DNA of 64,000 bases from Mesotaenium endlicherianum (Eukaryota > Streptophyta > Zygnematophyceae > Zygnematales > Mesotaeniaceae). This document shows positions 33,335-42,817 of this stretch, piece by piece (within the stretch, counting starts at the first letter, position 1; each line of letters begins with the position of its first letter). The stretch is taken from the NCBI GenBank assembly GCA_009602735.1, contig WELA01006056.1, forward strand, positions 317,879 through 381,878, given 5' to 3'. The translations under genes were made by a program, and so were the position numbers. The notes under the pieces were generated by a model. That model worked only from the letters and a program-made list of their open reading frames with translations, did not search any database and was not told where the DNA came from.

Positions 33335-36300
33335 TCCAGTCTACTGACTGTGAGGATGCTAGAGATAGTGAGTCGTCACTAGCTGCCCTCGTAGCAGGTA
33401 TTATGGGTCCTGCTGAACTGGATTCACTATGCATGCCTGACAAACAGATAAAGGAGACCATCAGCAATATAGACGTCCAGAGAGTGCACACTCTGGATGC
33501 TCTTGTTCCACCTGATGTCCAACATTTCTTTGCTACGTCAGGAGAACAATGCGAAAGTCAGGAAAAGACAGTCCCCCCTATCCTACTGCATTGCATGATT
33601 GCAGGTAGGAAGGTGAGGGCATTTGTTGACGGAGGGGCGTCACATACTTTTATCCACAAGGACTTAGTTAAGCGGCTAAGGCTGCCTACTGTCACCCAAG
33701 GGAATAGAAAAATATTCCTTGGAGATGCCTCAAGTATCCCGGGAGGAGTTATAACCAAGCCTATTGAGGTCCAGTTAGGTTCTGGCATTGCAGTTCTAAC
33801 TGAAACGCTTACATTTGAGGTACTCAACACTGGCTTTTATGATCTCGTGCTAGGCAGGTCCTGGCTTAATAGACATCAAGCTGAAGTGTGTTGGAGCAGA
33901 GGTACAGTTAAAGTGAGAGGAGCCAGTGATGGGCAGACTGACTTGGCACCCACCAGTGCTCTTCCTCTTGTCCTGTGTGGATGGCAAATGAAGGAAAAGA
34001 AGAGGCTTCCAGAAGGATGCAAGTTGCTGAATGCAATGGAGTTCGTCAAAAGCTGGAACCAGAAGGAAGACAGAATGTTCTGTCTGCTGCTAAGAGAGGT
34101 ACCTCCTCAACCTGAAGAAGTGGTTGAGAAAAAGGTACACCCTCCGGAACACCCTACTGCTGCAAACATTGTTGCTCAGTACACGGATGTGTTTAATATG
34201 CCTCCAGGACTACCCCCTAAGCGGGAAGTAGATCATAGGATTGATTTATTACCTGGTAGCCAGCCACCCTGGCAACGCACGTATGGCTTGTCTTATTTGG
34301 AGAGTGAGGAGTTGAAAACACAGATTGCAGAGCTGGAGGAAAATGGTTACATTTCTCCCAGTAAATCACCGTACGGCGCACCTATCCTATTTGTTAAGAA
34401 AAAGGATGGCAGTATGCGGATGTGTGTGGATTACAGAGCCCTGAACAGAATTACAGTAAAGAACAAGTATGCTTTACCCAGAATCGAGGACTTGCTTGAT
34501 ACCCTGTCTGGCGCTAAGGTGTTCAGTAAGATAGATCTCAAGAGTGGTTATCATCAAATCAGAATTGCTGAGGGGGATGAACACAAGACTGCTTTCCGCA
34601 CACGTTATGGACACTATGAGTTCAACGTGATGCCATTTGGACTGACTAATGCTCCTGCTACCTTTATGGGTGCTATGAATGACATTTTCAGACCTTATTT
34701 GGATAAGTTTGTGCAAGTTTTCCTGGATGATATTTTAATTTTCTCTAAAGATGAAGCTCAGCACACTGAACACTTAAAGAAAGTGCTGGACACTCTGCGG
34801 AAAAATCACTTGTATGCTAAAATGAGCAAGTGTGATTTCTTTAAGGAAAGTATTGAATTCTTAGGCCACGTTGTCAGTAAAGAGGGCATCAGTGTGGATC
34901 CTAAGAAAGTCCAGACCATAAGGGACTGGCCAGTACCACAGTCTGTCTCTGAAGTTAGATCCTTCCTCGGGTTGGCTAACTACTATAGGAGATTTATTGA
35001 GAATTATTCCACAAAGGCCAGTAAACTGACTGACCTTACTAAGAAAGACATCGGGTATGTGTGGGGGGAAGAGCAGCAGGCTGCCTTCCAGACCCTTAAA
35101 GATGCCCTTTGTTCTGCCCCAGTGCTAGCCGTGTATGACCCCAGCAAACCGGTGCAGGTGGTTACTGATGCCTCTGATTTTGCCATGGGTGCTATTTTGT
35201 TGCAGCCTGCTGACAAAACCACAAAGGATGGTAAGGTACGGCAGGAGTGGCATCCTGTGTTGTATGAGTCTATGAAATTTAATCCAGCGGAGATTAATTA
35301 CTCAGTGCATGATAAAGAGCTGCTAGCTATCATTCATGTACTCAAACAGTGGAGAGCATACTTACATGGTAAAGCTTTTAAGGTGATTACAGATCATCTA
35401 GCTCTGACCCACTTTCAGAAGAAGTCCAAGCTGTCGAGGAGGGAGAACCGCTGGAGCCAGATGCTGGAGCAGTTCCAAGTCCAGATCGACTACAAACCAG
35501 GGAAGTTGAATCCTGCTGATGCACTCTCTAGAAGACCTGACTTGCAAGAAAGGAACTTTAGTCAGCATGCTGTAGATAAAGTCCTGTGTGCACTCACTTC
35601 ACTAAAGGTGAAAAAGTCCTTCCTTGAACAACTTAGGAAAGCCTACCTTTCTGACCCAACATTTGAGCCCAGCCCCACTACTGGTATGTGTCGTGCTACC
35701 GCACTCGGGTATAAGCTCAAGGGAGGGGTCTGGGTGACTGAAACCACTTCAGGCAGGCTGAAGCTGGTCATTCCTAATAATTTGGAAATAAGGTCTCTCT
35801 TACTGAGTCAAGCTCATGACAGTCTCCTGGGTGGACATTTGGGGCAGGCCAAAACTGTTGGCAAACTGGCAAAACATTATCATTGGGAGGGGTTACCCCG
35901 GGAGGTCTTGAAATATGTCAAGTCCTGTGACCAGTGTCAGAGAAATAAGTCTCGGCACACACCACCCGGAGGTCTCTTGCAACCGCTACCCATCCCAGCG
36001 GGACGCTGGGAAACTATATCCATGGACTGGGTGGTCTCACTACCAAGAACTGCCAACGGGCATGATTCAATACTGGTAGTCGTGGATAAACTGACAAAAA
36101 TGGTCATTTTTATCCCCACAACTGTCAAAGTGACTGCACTCGAAACAGCGAGACAGTTTTACAACCATGTAGTATGCCAACATGGGCTCCCTTCTAATAT
36201 CATCTCAGACAGAGACTCAAAATTCACCTCTAAGTTCTGGAGAGCTTTAATGGGGTTAATGGGAGTCAAACAGCTGCTCAGCACAGCAAACCACCCTCAG

Positions 36301-37119
36301 ACTGATGGGCAGACTGAAAGAACTAACCGAGTTCTGCAGGAGGTGCTGAGAGCATATATTAACCAAAAACAAGATAATTGGGATGACCTGTTGCCTCAAA
36401 TTCAGTTTGCGGTCAACAGTGCGGTGCACGCGTCAACGGGCAAAACTCCTTTTGAACTCAGCCTGGGTAGAGTCCCTAAGTCTCCTCTAGATGTGCTAGG
36501 GGAATCTTTAACTCACCCTGAAGGGATTGACAACCCGGTCTCCCTCCAGTTAACTCAGGAGTTTGCTGACACCCTGTCAGAAGTCCAACGAAACTTGCAC
36601 ACGGCCCAAGAAAACCAACAAAAATACGCTAATCAACACCGTCGGGAACTGACATTTTCCAAGGGGGATTTAGTCAAACTGCATTCTCAGCACCTGTACC
36701 TCCCTGGTGTGGTCAAGAAAAAGCTTGGCCCTGTCTGGGTCGGTCCATATTCGGTGGTCCGTCGTGTCGGTCAGAATGCTTACAAACTGAACATGTCAGC
36801 TGAATACAAGGGGCACCCGGTCTTTAATGTCTCCTTCCTGGAACCGTACATCAAAGGTGATACACTGTTCACAGGTCGGTTCCCTGTCCAACCGGGACCG
36901 GTCCCCGCTGTCCGGGACGGCGACCCTGAGGAATATGAGGTCGATGAGATTTTAGACGCTCGCTCGGTCCGTCGATCGTCTAAATATGTCATGAAATACC
37001 TCATTCGATGGAAGGGTTACGATGCCTCTGGGGACACTTGGGAGTTTAAGGACCACTTGACCAATGCCAAAGGGGCGTTGACACGGTTCCACCTTCGGGC
37101 CGCTGGAGTCCCTCCATAA
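33289..37119 (+). CDS. pol: Element B Pol (protease, RT, RNase H, integrase, chromodomain)
   Basis: The -1 frame is open from 33289; the first ATG is 33403, giving 1238 residues, but entry by frameshift is more likely. Protease: [18 protein letters not shown], with DGG where D-S/T-G is usual, then [49 protein letters not shown] and [12 protein letters not shown]. RNase [17 protein letters not shown] and the [18 protein letters not shown] stretch. Integrase: an [10 protein letters not shown] zinc site, [21 protein letters not shown] and [14 protein letters not shown], so D,D,E are all present. The C-terminus has a GPY/F-like [14 protein letters not shown] and a chromodomain ([27 protein letters not shown]). 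This is a chromovirus by domain order. The frame is intact. Confidence 0.95.
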   Translation, partial: GREKRPAFKRQQQSVIQSTDCEDARDSESSLAALVAGIMGPAELDSLCMPDKQIKETISNIDVQRVHTLDALVPPDVQHFFATSGEQCESQEKTVPPILLHCMIAGRKVRAFVDGGASHTFIHKDLVKRLRLPTVTQGNRKIFLGDASSIPGGVITKPIEVQLGSGIAVLTETLTFEVLNTGFYDLVLGRSWLNRHQAEVCWSRGTVKVRGASDGQTDLAPTSALPLVLCGWQMKEKKRLPEGCKLLNAMEFVKSWNQKEDRMFCLLLREVPPQPEEVVEKKVHPPEHPTAANIVAQYTDVFNMPPGLPPKREVDHRIDLLPGSQPPWQRTYGLSYLESEELKTQIAELEENGYISPSKSPYGAPILFVKKKDGSMRMCVDYRALNRITVKNKYALPRIEDLLDTLSGAKVFSKIDLKSGYHQIRIAEGDEHKTAFRTRYGHYEFNVMPFGLTNAPATFMGAMNDIFRPYLDKFVQVFLDDILIFSKDEAQHTEHLKKVLDTLRKNHLYAKMSKCDFFKESIEFLGHVVSKEGISVDPKKVQTIRDWPVPQSVSEVRSFLGLANYYRRFIENYSTKASKLTDLTKKDIGYVWGEEQQAAFQTLKDALCSAPVLAVYDPSKPVQVVTDASDFAMGAILLQPADKTTKDGKVRQEWHPVLYESMKFNPAEINYSVHDKELLAIIHVLKQWRAYLHGKAFKVITDHLALTHFQKKSKLSRRENRWSQMLEQFQVQIDYKPGKLNPADALSRRPDLQERNFSQHAVDKVLCALTSLKVKKSFLEQLRKAYLSDPTFEPSPTTGMCRATALGYKLKGGVWVTETTSGRLKLVIPNNLEIRSLLLSQAHDSLLGGHLGQAKTVGKLAKHYHWEGLPREVLKYVKSCDQCQRNKSRHTPPGGLLQPLPIPAGRWETISMDWVVSLPRTANGHDSILVVVDKLTKMVIFIPTTVKVTALETARQFYNHVVCQHGLPSNIISDRDSKFTSKFWRALMGLMGVKQLLSTANHPQTDGQTERTNRVLQEVLRAYINQKQDNWDDLLPQIQFAVNSAVHASTGKTPFELSLGRVPKSPLDVLGESLTHPEGIDNPVSLQLTQEFADTLSEVQRNLHTAQENQQKYANQHRRELTFSKGDLVKLHSQHLYLPGVVKKKLGPVWVGPYSVVRRVGQNAYKLNMSAEYKGHPVFNVSFLEPYIKGDTLFTGRFPVQPGPVPAVRDGDPEEYEVDEILDARSVRRSSKYVMKYLIRWKGYDASGDTWEFKDHLTNAKGALTRFHLRAAGVPP
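33310..33351 (+). promoter_or_regulatory. Putative -1 programmed frameshift signal between gag and pol
   Basis: TTTAAAA at 33310-33316 is phased in the gag frame as T TTA AAA, the X XXY YYZ pattern. After an 8-nt spacer comes a stem: CAGTCAGT (33325-33332) pairs perfectly with ACTGACTG (33343-33350) around a 10-nt loop, and A33324-T33351 can extend it. The gag TAA lies at the 3' edge of the first arm. The pol frame is exactly -1 relative to gag and is open from 33289. A pseudoknot partner was not sought. Confidence 0.75.
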
Positions 37120-37168
37120 CTGTCATTTCAGTTGACACGGGAAGGTGACAGGCGGTCCTGTCTCCATT

Positions 37169-37181
37169 TAAGTTGGAGGGG
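37169..37181 (+). other. Internal PPT-like copy between pol and the third ORF (element B)
   Basis: TAAGTTGGAGGGG shares its first 12 bases with the true PPT at 39163-39176. It lies about 50 bp after the pol stop. Element C has the same motif at the corresponding place, twice. Confidence 0.6.
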
Positions 37182-37355
37182 AAAATATATGACAGTTAGT
37201 GAGCGAGAGCGATAAAAACACACTCATACGTTTATGTGTAGCGCATCGCAACTACGTCAACTTTTAGCAATCATCCTGTAAGGTAAACAGCAGCGAAGCC
37301 ACTATACTAAATACTAACATACTTCCTGCAATCCCTATGACAAAGGTCCATATCC

Positions 37356-37386
37356 TACTAACTTGTGCCCTGGTTACATGTGCAGG
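37356..37386 (+). promoter_or_regulatory. Putative splice acceptor for the third ORF (element B)
   Basis: TACTAAC (37356-37362), the ideal branch-point string, lies 24 nt before GCAG|G (AG at 37384-37385). The third ORF's ATG begins at 37387. Splicing here would remove the nearby upstream ATG at 37378. A donor in the 5' leader or gag is not established. Confidence 0.55.
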
Positions 37387-39063
37387 ATGGCGCCCACCAC
37401 ACAAAAGGAGGACAGAAAGCGCAAGGCAGAAGAAGCCAGGAGGACAATGGAGCAATACCAGAAGGAGCTGGCGGCGACGTCCCTCACCAGGAGAGAACAA
37501 GAAAGGGTCCGCAAACAACAAGAGGCGGCAGAAGAGGCACAGAGGAAGAAGGATCAGGAAGCGGAAAACCTCAGGAAGGCTGAGGAGGAGAGACAGAAGA
37601 AACAGCAAGAAGAAGCGGCAGCGGCAGAAGAGGAGAAAAGAAAAAAGATTGAAGCGGACAGACAGAAGAGCTTGGCCACTTACAGGTATACTGTGGTGGG
37701 TGGCCAAAACTTCGATAACCTGAAGGAAGCATTGCTGGCAGCCCAGGAGATCAACAGGCTGGAACAGACAACACTGCTACAGAAGGAAGGAGCTACAGCA
37801 CTGGACAGGTACATCGAGACACACACCGGCGTGGTCCTTTACGAAGATTATGCTAAGATGGTGGGCTATACAGCAGAGCAGGCCCGGTATCTCGCAGATG
37901 ATTCAGAGGACAAGCCGGTCCCCATACCGGGAATAGTGGGAGATCAGAGACTCATCCGGATGGTGAGCATGCGGCCCGATAGCTTTAAGGATACGGTATT
38001 CTACCTCACACTCCTGCCAGCTTACAATGAAGTTGAGAGAAGGAGCTGGGAGTACTTGGCCAGGGAAGCAGGACAGCAGATGTTCTCTCCCCACTGGTTC
38101 CCGTGTAAACTGAGGAAGGCTGAGCACGGACCCCAGTACTACCAGCAGCCAACAGACTGGAGGTGGATGACCGTCACAAATAAGAAGCAGGAGTGTGACC
38201 GAGCCCAACCGGATGACTTCCACTATGGCCTAGACGGCTATCTCATCCTACCACCTCACATTGCCCCTTGGGACCCCAGGCTGAATGGATGCCTGAGCAA
38301 TATGAATGCAGAGACCAAGGAACATAGGAGGAGGGGAAGAGACTACTTCTCTAAGGGAAAGCATGCCTTTGTCAAATGGGCAAAGAATGCAGGCCGGATA
38401 GATATCAGTAGGCTGAAGGCCAAGCAACCTCCAGCGCGCCCTAAGAAAGGGAGGTCGGTAGACTACTCCATGTCTACTAGGGAGCAGGACGACTTAGTGG
38501 ACGAGACCCCTACTCTCTCCGAGGAGGAGGATGAGGAGGATGAGGAAGAAGAACAAGGCAGAGGAGAAGCATCAGCAGCAGGTACTCAGGATACCCAGGG
38601 ACAGGCAGTGGCACTTCCTAAAGAACCACGATCAGGTGTGTGGAATGTGATCCCCGTTATGGCGACAACTGGACCCCGCGCTCGCTCCCCCAGCCCACCT
38701 GCCCAAGCAGGGGAAGAAGCTGATCTGACTGTACTGGGCAGCAGACACAGACAGAAATCCCCAGAGGACAGGGGTGCCAGAAGAGGGACACGCGGGTGGG
38801 CCAGAGGTATGCCAGCCTCCCCCTCCGCTCAGGGGCATGTACCTCTAGCCAATGTATTTCAGCATCCTACTGGAATGCCTGTCTATGTGGGAATCAACAC
38901 CCAAATAGTTGAAGAGCAGGCCACCATCCTCCGTTCTCCTCGAGGGCCAACTTTAGAGCAAACAGGGTTCTTTAGAAGGCCAGCTGACAGACCTAGAGGG
39001 CTGTCCAGATCTAGGTCCAGATCTCCGTCCCCTGATCCTGAAGCCCCAGGAACCACCCCTTAA
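37387..39063 (+). CDS. Element B third ORF, uncharacterised 558-residue protein
   Basis: ATG 37387 to TAA 39061-39063. I do not recognise the family. Residues 1 to about 100 are a charged Glu/Lys/Gln/Arg-rich coiled coil (starts MAPTTQKEDRKRKAEEAR). Residues about 105-355 form a Trp/Tyr-rich core with TYRYTVVGG, DRYIETHTGVVLYEDYAKMV, IRMVSM..DSFKD, YNEVERRSW, QPTDWRWMTV, LPPHIAPWDPRLNG and FSKGKHAFVKWAK. A very acidic linker follows. Near the C-terminus is a motif with PASPS, GHVPLA, QHP and GMPVYV, and the protein ends in an SR-rich tail. No signal peptide or membrane segment is visible, so it is not an obvious envelope protein despite its env-like position. A homologue with the same domain order occurs in element C. 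The frame overlaps neither pol nor the LTR. Confidence 0.85.
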   Translation: MAPTTQKEDRKRKAEEARRTMEQYQKELAATSLTRREQERVRKQQEAAEEAQRKKDQEAENLRKAEEERQKKQQEEAAAAEEEKRKKIEADRQKSLATYRYTVVGGQNFDNLKEALLAAQEINRLEQTTLLQKEGATALDRYIETHTGVVLYEDYAKMVGYTAEQARYLADDSEDKPVPIPGIVGDQRLIRMVSMRPDSFKDTVFYLTLLPAYNEVERRSWEYLAREAGQQMFSPHWFPCKLRKAEHGPQYYQQPTDWRWMTVTNKKQECDRAQPDDFHYGLDGYLILPPHIAPWDPRLNGCLSNMNAETKEHRRRGRDYFSKGKHAFVKWAKNAGRIDISRLKAKQPPARPKKGRSVDYSMSTREQDDLVDETPTLSEEEDEEDEEEEQGRGEASAAGTQDTQGQAVALPKEPRSGVWNVIPVMATTGPRARSPSPPAQAGEEADLTVLGSRHRQKSPEDRGARRGTRGWARGMPASPSAQGHVPLANVFQHPTGMPVYVGINTQIVEEQATILRSPRGPTLEQTGFFRRPADRPRGLSRSRSRSPSPDPEAPGTTP

Positions 39064-39140
39064 GGTGACAGGCTGAAAAGATAGTCAGTAAGGGAGGCTG
39101 GTCAGGGTCAGTTTCTTTATTTAAAGCTTTTGCAGTTTAA

Positions 39141-39159
39141 TGTTGTCGAGGCGACAACA
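39141..39159 (+). other. Conserved hairpin upstream of the PPT (element B)
   Basis: TGTTGTCG-AGG-CGACAACA forms a perfect 8-bp stem with a 3-nt loop, 3 bp before the PPT region. The same stem recurs in element C with loop AGA. Confidence 0.65.
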
Positions 39160-39162
39160 AGT

Positions 39163-39176
39163 TAAGTTGGAGGGAT
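39163..39176 (+). other. Element B polypurine tract
   Basis: TAAGTTGGAGGGAT abuts the 3' LTR start (TGTAATG at 39177), the position expected for the plus-strand primer. Confidence 0.75.
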
Positions 39177-39895
39177 TGTAATGAATCAGTATATTAGTGG
39201 ATATAATATTCATTTAAATATAATAGTTAATTAAGTTCAGCCTGCTGAACTTTAGTTAATAGTCAGTCTGCTGGACTTTACATAATTATCAGTTTAATGA
39301 CTCGGCCGAAAGCAGCAGGCTGAAGTCAACTTAAGTCAGCTTGCTGACACATTCTTTGACAGCAAGCTGACTTCCGTACTCGGTAGCAGCGAACTGCCTT
39401 GATATGCATCTAAGTGCGATATGCTAGATGAATGGCCAGATGACATCCCTATGATGGATGGCTATTCGGGATGATGGGAGATGGCGGTGGATTTGGTTAA
39501 CCGAGGTCCTACCAACGTGGTTAACTCCCGGGTAGGCGGTGCCATCGCACTGACCGTTGAACAGTAAACTCATTCCATGTACATATGCTAGGCATTGCTC
39601 TCGAGTTCGGCATTCGGAAACGAGGCCAACTCTCTTGTACAGCTTACTGAGAGAACTCTGAATCCAAGGCGAGAAGCCATTGATACGCACTGTCTTCTAA
39701 CCTTGCTTATGTATGAGTTTACTGATTTGCATCATTGATGCTAGTTTACTCGCATTTGACTTACGAGTATTATTCCCTGCTAGTGTATTGTCCTTTGCCG
39801 TTTAACTAGTTAACGGAAATACCACAAAGATTACTTGCTGATATAAAGATCTTTATTAATTGTTAATCGCCTATTTGGTAAGTCGATTCATTTCA
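39177..39895 (+). repeat. Element B 3' LTR
   Basis: 719 bp, TG...CA. It contains perfect dyads GTTCAGC-CT-GCTGAAC (39235-39250) and GTCAGC-TT-GCTGAC (39335-39348). A TATAAA lies at 39842-39847, about 50 bp before its end. It is followed by the second copy of TCGCT. Confidence 0.93.
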
Positions 39896-39900
39896 TCGCT

Positions 39901-39980
39901 GCACTCTTTAGTATGATTGCAATTAGTTTTTTTCCTCGTGAGTCACTACGCTTCCACTAGGGCACTCTGCTCCTTTCATC
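39901..39980 (+). repeat. Element A 3' LTR, second part
   Basis: gcactctttagtatgattgc onward matches the end of A's 5' LTR (24829-24906). It resumes exactly after the TCGCT duplication, proving that B was inserted into A's LTR. Confidence 0.92.
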
Positions 39981-40351
39981 TGAGACTTTATATTTTAAAC
40001 ATCAATCGACCATTTATGTGCTCTTCGTACGCTTTGATGTTCTACCAAATTTTTGCTCTAAAATCTCCTAGCAAAATTTCCTAGCAAAATCCAAGTTGCC
40101 ACGGAGTCATTTGTTTCTAAAACTCCTACTCCCTAACATACTGTACAAAGCTGGATGGCAAGAACAAAGAAAATCTGCTATACGTTGAGAGAAGCGTGAG
40201 ACTCTAGCCTTTTATCGCCTTGGGAAGTCCTTCTTCTTTGCATCCTTCTGTCTTCTTCCTTCTGCTCCTTTTTAAAATAAACATCAATTTGATTTTGCTC
40301 GTACTTTAGTTACGCCCACACATGCAAACTTTTGACCAAGTCTTGGGTCGA
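39981..40351. other. Spacer between elements A and C
   Basis: AT-rich sequence with no open frame of note and no similarity that I could see to the neighbouring LTRs. It ends in GTCGA, the left target duplication of element C. Confidence 0.6.
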
Positions 40352-40590
40352 TGTAATGAATCAGTATACTGGTTGATATAATATTCATTTAAATAATATA
40401 GTTAAATAAGTTCAGCCTGCTGAACTCTAGTTAACAATCAGTCTGCTGGACTTTATACTTAATATCAGTTTAATGACTTGGCCGGAAGTAGCAGGCGGAG
40501 GTCACCTTAAGTCAGCTTGCTGACACATTCTTTGACAGCCAGCTGACTTCCGTACTCGGTAGCAGCGAACTGCCTTGATATGCATCTAAG
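40352..40590 (+). repeat. Element C truncated 5' LTR
   Basis: TGTAATGAATCAGTATACTG through tgcatctaag matches the start of the C 3' LTR (44571 onward). The junction with pol shares AAG (40588-40590), present on both parental sides. Confidence 0.9.
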
Positions 40591-42483
40591 GATGGTAAGG
40601 TACGGCAGGAGTGGCATCCTGTGCTGTATGAGTCTATGAAATTTAATCCAGCGGAGATTAATTACTCAGTGCATGATAAAGAGCTGCTAGCTATCATTCA
40701 TGTACTCAAACAGTGGAGAGCATACTTACATGGTAAAGCTTTTAAGGTGATTACAGATCATCTAGCTCTGACTCACTTTCAGAAGAAGTCCAAGCTGTCG
40801 AGGAGGGAGAACCGCTGGAGCCAGATGCTGGAGCAGTTCCAAGTCCAAATCGACTACAAACCAGGGAAGTTGAATCCTGCTGATGCACTCTCTAGAAGAC
40901 CTGACTTGCAAGAAAGGAACTTTAGTCAGCATGCTGTAGATAAAGTCCTGTGTGCACTCACTTCACTAAAGGTGAAAAAGTCCTTCCTTGAACAACTTAG
41001 GAAAGCCTACCTTTCTGACCCAACATTTGAGCCCAGCCCCACTACTGGTGTGTGTCGTGCTACTGCACTCGGGTATAAGCTTAAGGGAGGGGTCTGGGTG
41101 ACTGAAACCACTTCAGGCAGGCTGAAGCTGGTCATTCCTAATAACTTGGAAATAAGGTCTCTCTTACTGAGTCAAGCGCATGACAGCCTCCTGGGTGGAC
41201 ATTTGGGGCAGGCCAAAACCGTTGGCAAACTGGCAAAACAGTATCATTGGGAGGGGTTACCCCGGGAGGTCTTGAAATATGTCAAGTCCTGTGACCAGTG
41301 TCAGAGAAATAAGTCTCGGCACACACCACCCGGAGGTCTCTTGCAACCGCTACCCATCCCAGCGGGACGCTGGGAAACTATATCCATGGACTGGGTGGTC
41401 TCACAACCAAGAACGGCCAATGGGCATGATTCAATCCTGGTAGTCGTGGATAAACTGACAAAAATGGTCATTTTTATCCCCACAACTGTCAAAGTGACTG
41501 CACTCGAAACAGCGAGACAGTTTTACAACCATGTAGTATGCCAACATGGGCTCCCTTCTAATATCATCTCAGACAGAGACTCAAAATTCACCTCTAAGTT
41601 CTGGAGAGCTTTAATGGGGTTAATGGGAGTCAAACAGCTGCTCAGCACAGCAAACCACCCTCAGACTGATGGGCAGACTGAAAGAACTAACCGAGTTCTG
41701 CAGGAGGTGCTGAGAGCATATATTAACCAAAAACAAGATAATTGGGATGACCTGTTGCCTCAAATTCAGTTTGCGGTCAACAGTGCGGTGCACGCGTCAA
41801 CGGGCAAAACTCCTTTTGAACTCAGCCTGGGTAGAGTCCCTAAGTCTCCTCTAGATGTGCTAGGGGAATCTTTAACTCACCCTGAAGGGATTGACAACCC
41901 GGTCTCCCTCCAGTTAACTCAGGAGTTTGCTGACACCCTGTCAGAAGTCCAACGAAACTTGCACAAGGCCCAAGAAAACCAACAAAAATACGCTAATCAA
42001 CACCGTCGGGAACTGACATTTTCCAAGGGGGATTTAGTCAAACTGCATTCTCAGCACCTGTACCTCCCTGGTGTGGTCAAGAAAAAGCTTGGCCCTGTCT
42101 GGGTCGGTCCATATTCGGTGGTCCGTCGTGTCGGTCAGAATGCTTACAAACTGAACATGTCAGCTGACTACAAGGGTCACCCGGTCTTTAATGTCTCCTT
42201 CCTGGAACCATACATCAAAGGTGATACACTGTTCACAGGTCGGTTACCTGTCCAACCGGGACCGGTCCCCGCTGTCCGGGACGGCGATCCTGAGGAATAT
42301 GAGGTCGATGAGATTTTAGACGCTCGCTCGGTCCGTCGATCGTCTAAATATGTCATGAAGTACCTCATCCGATGGAAGGGTTACGATGCCTCTGGGGACA
42401 CTTGGGAATTTAAAGATCAGCTGACCCATGCCAAAGGGGCGTTGAAACGGTTCCACCTACGGGCGGCTGGGGCACCTCCCTAG
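40588..42483 (+). pseudogene. pol: Element C Pol fragment: late RNase H, integrase, chromodomain
   Basis: The frame corresponds to B pol from 35224 and runs to TAG 42481-42483 without interruption. By eye there are about a dozen amino-acid differences over roughly 620 residues. The integrase zinc site, catalytic D,D,E motifs ([23 protein letters not shown]) and chromodomain are intact. Without gag, protease, RT or a leader it cannot be expressed as a normal Gag-Pol. Confidence 0.93.
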
Positions 42484-42532
42484 CAGTCATTTCAGTTGAC
42501 ACGGGAAGGTGACAGGAGGTCCTGTCTCCATA

Positions 42533-42618
42533 TAAGTTGGAGGGAGTTGGAGGGAGATGTGACAGTTAGTGACAGTTGTGACAGGCAGCCCACCTTTAAA
42601 TTTAAGTTGGAGGGAGTG
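42533..42618 (+). other. Duplicated PPT-like copies between pol and the third ORF (element C)
   Basis: TAAGTTGGAGGGAGTTGGAG starts at 42533 and TAAGTTGGAGGGAGTGG at 42603. Both share 12 bases with the terminal PPT at 44557-44570. Confidence 0.6.
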
Positions 42619-42817
42619 GTAGTCTCTGATCACCATATTACCCACTCAACCTGCGCTCACACTCACTTACTCTCCAACTCAATTTTTCCTTATATTCGCT
42701 CACACCAGGTATTCCACTCTAGGAACTCTCCCGATCGCGTCCCTCTTCATCAAGGGCACTCAGTAGCGGCAAAATATCATGACTTCACTAATTGCATTGT
42801 GTTTATGATTGAGCAGG

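Larger units (their letters stand above)
31076..39895 (+). mobile_element. Element B: near-intact Ty3/gypsy chromovirus with a third ORF
   Basis: Complete element of 8820 bp flanked by TCGCT (31071-31075 and 39896-39900). Order: 746-bp 5' LTR, PBS, gag, pol in the -1 frame, third ORF, hairpin, PPT, 719-bp 3' LTR. The LTRs start TGTAATGAATC and end GATTCATTTCA. Gag, pol and the third ORF are uninterrupted. The two LTRs differ at scattered positions beyond the one length change, so insertion was not very recent. Confidence 0.95.
24157..39980 (+). mobile_element. Element A: decayed Ty3/gypsy chromovirus, interrupted by element B
   Basis: Outer boundaries are the TGATGTAAGG start of the 5' LTR and the interrupted 3' LTR end at 39980. 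Order: LTR, PBS, gag, protease, RT, RNase H remnant, integrase, chromodomain, PPT, LTR. The coding region has a frameshift and several stops, two LTR-type insertions and an internal deletion. Element B (31076-39895) splits its 3' LTR. I found no clear target-site duplication around A. Confidence 0.88.

Noticed and set aside
37264-37707. Minus-strand Leu/Phe-rich frame resembling a membrane protein over the start of the third ORF
   Set aside because: It is the complement of the Glu/Lys-rich coiled-coil codons of the plus-strand ORF.
39424-39690. 88-codon minus-strand frame repeated in every B/C-family LTR
   Set aside because: It recurs simply because the LTR is repeated; substitutions and stops among copies show no coding constraint and it has no motif. 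The solo LTR carries the same frame.
24152-39985. Target-site duplication for element A
   Set aside because: The bases next to the LTR ends (AATTG on the left, TGAGA on the right) do not match, so no TSD is claimed.
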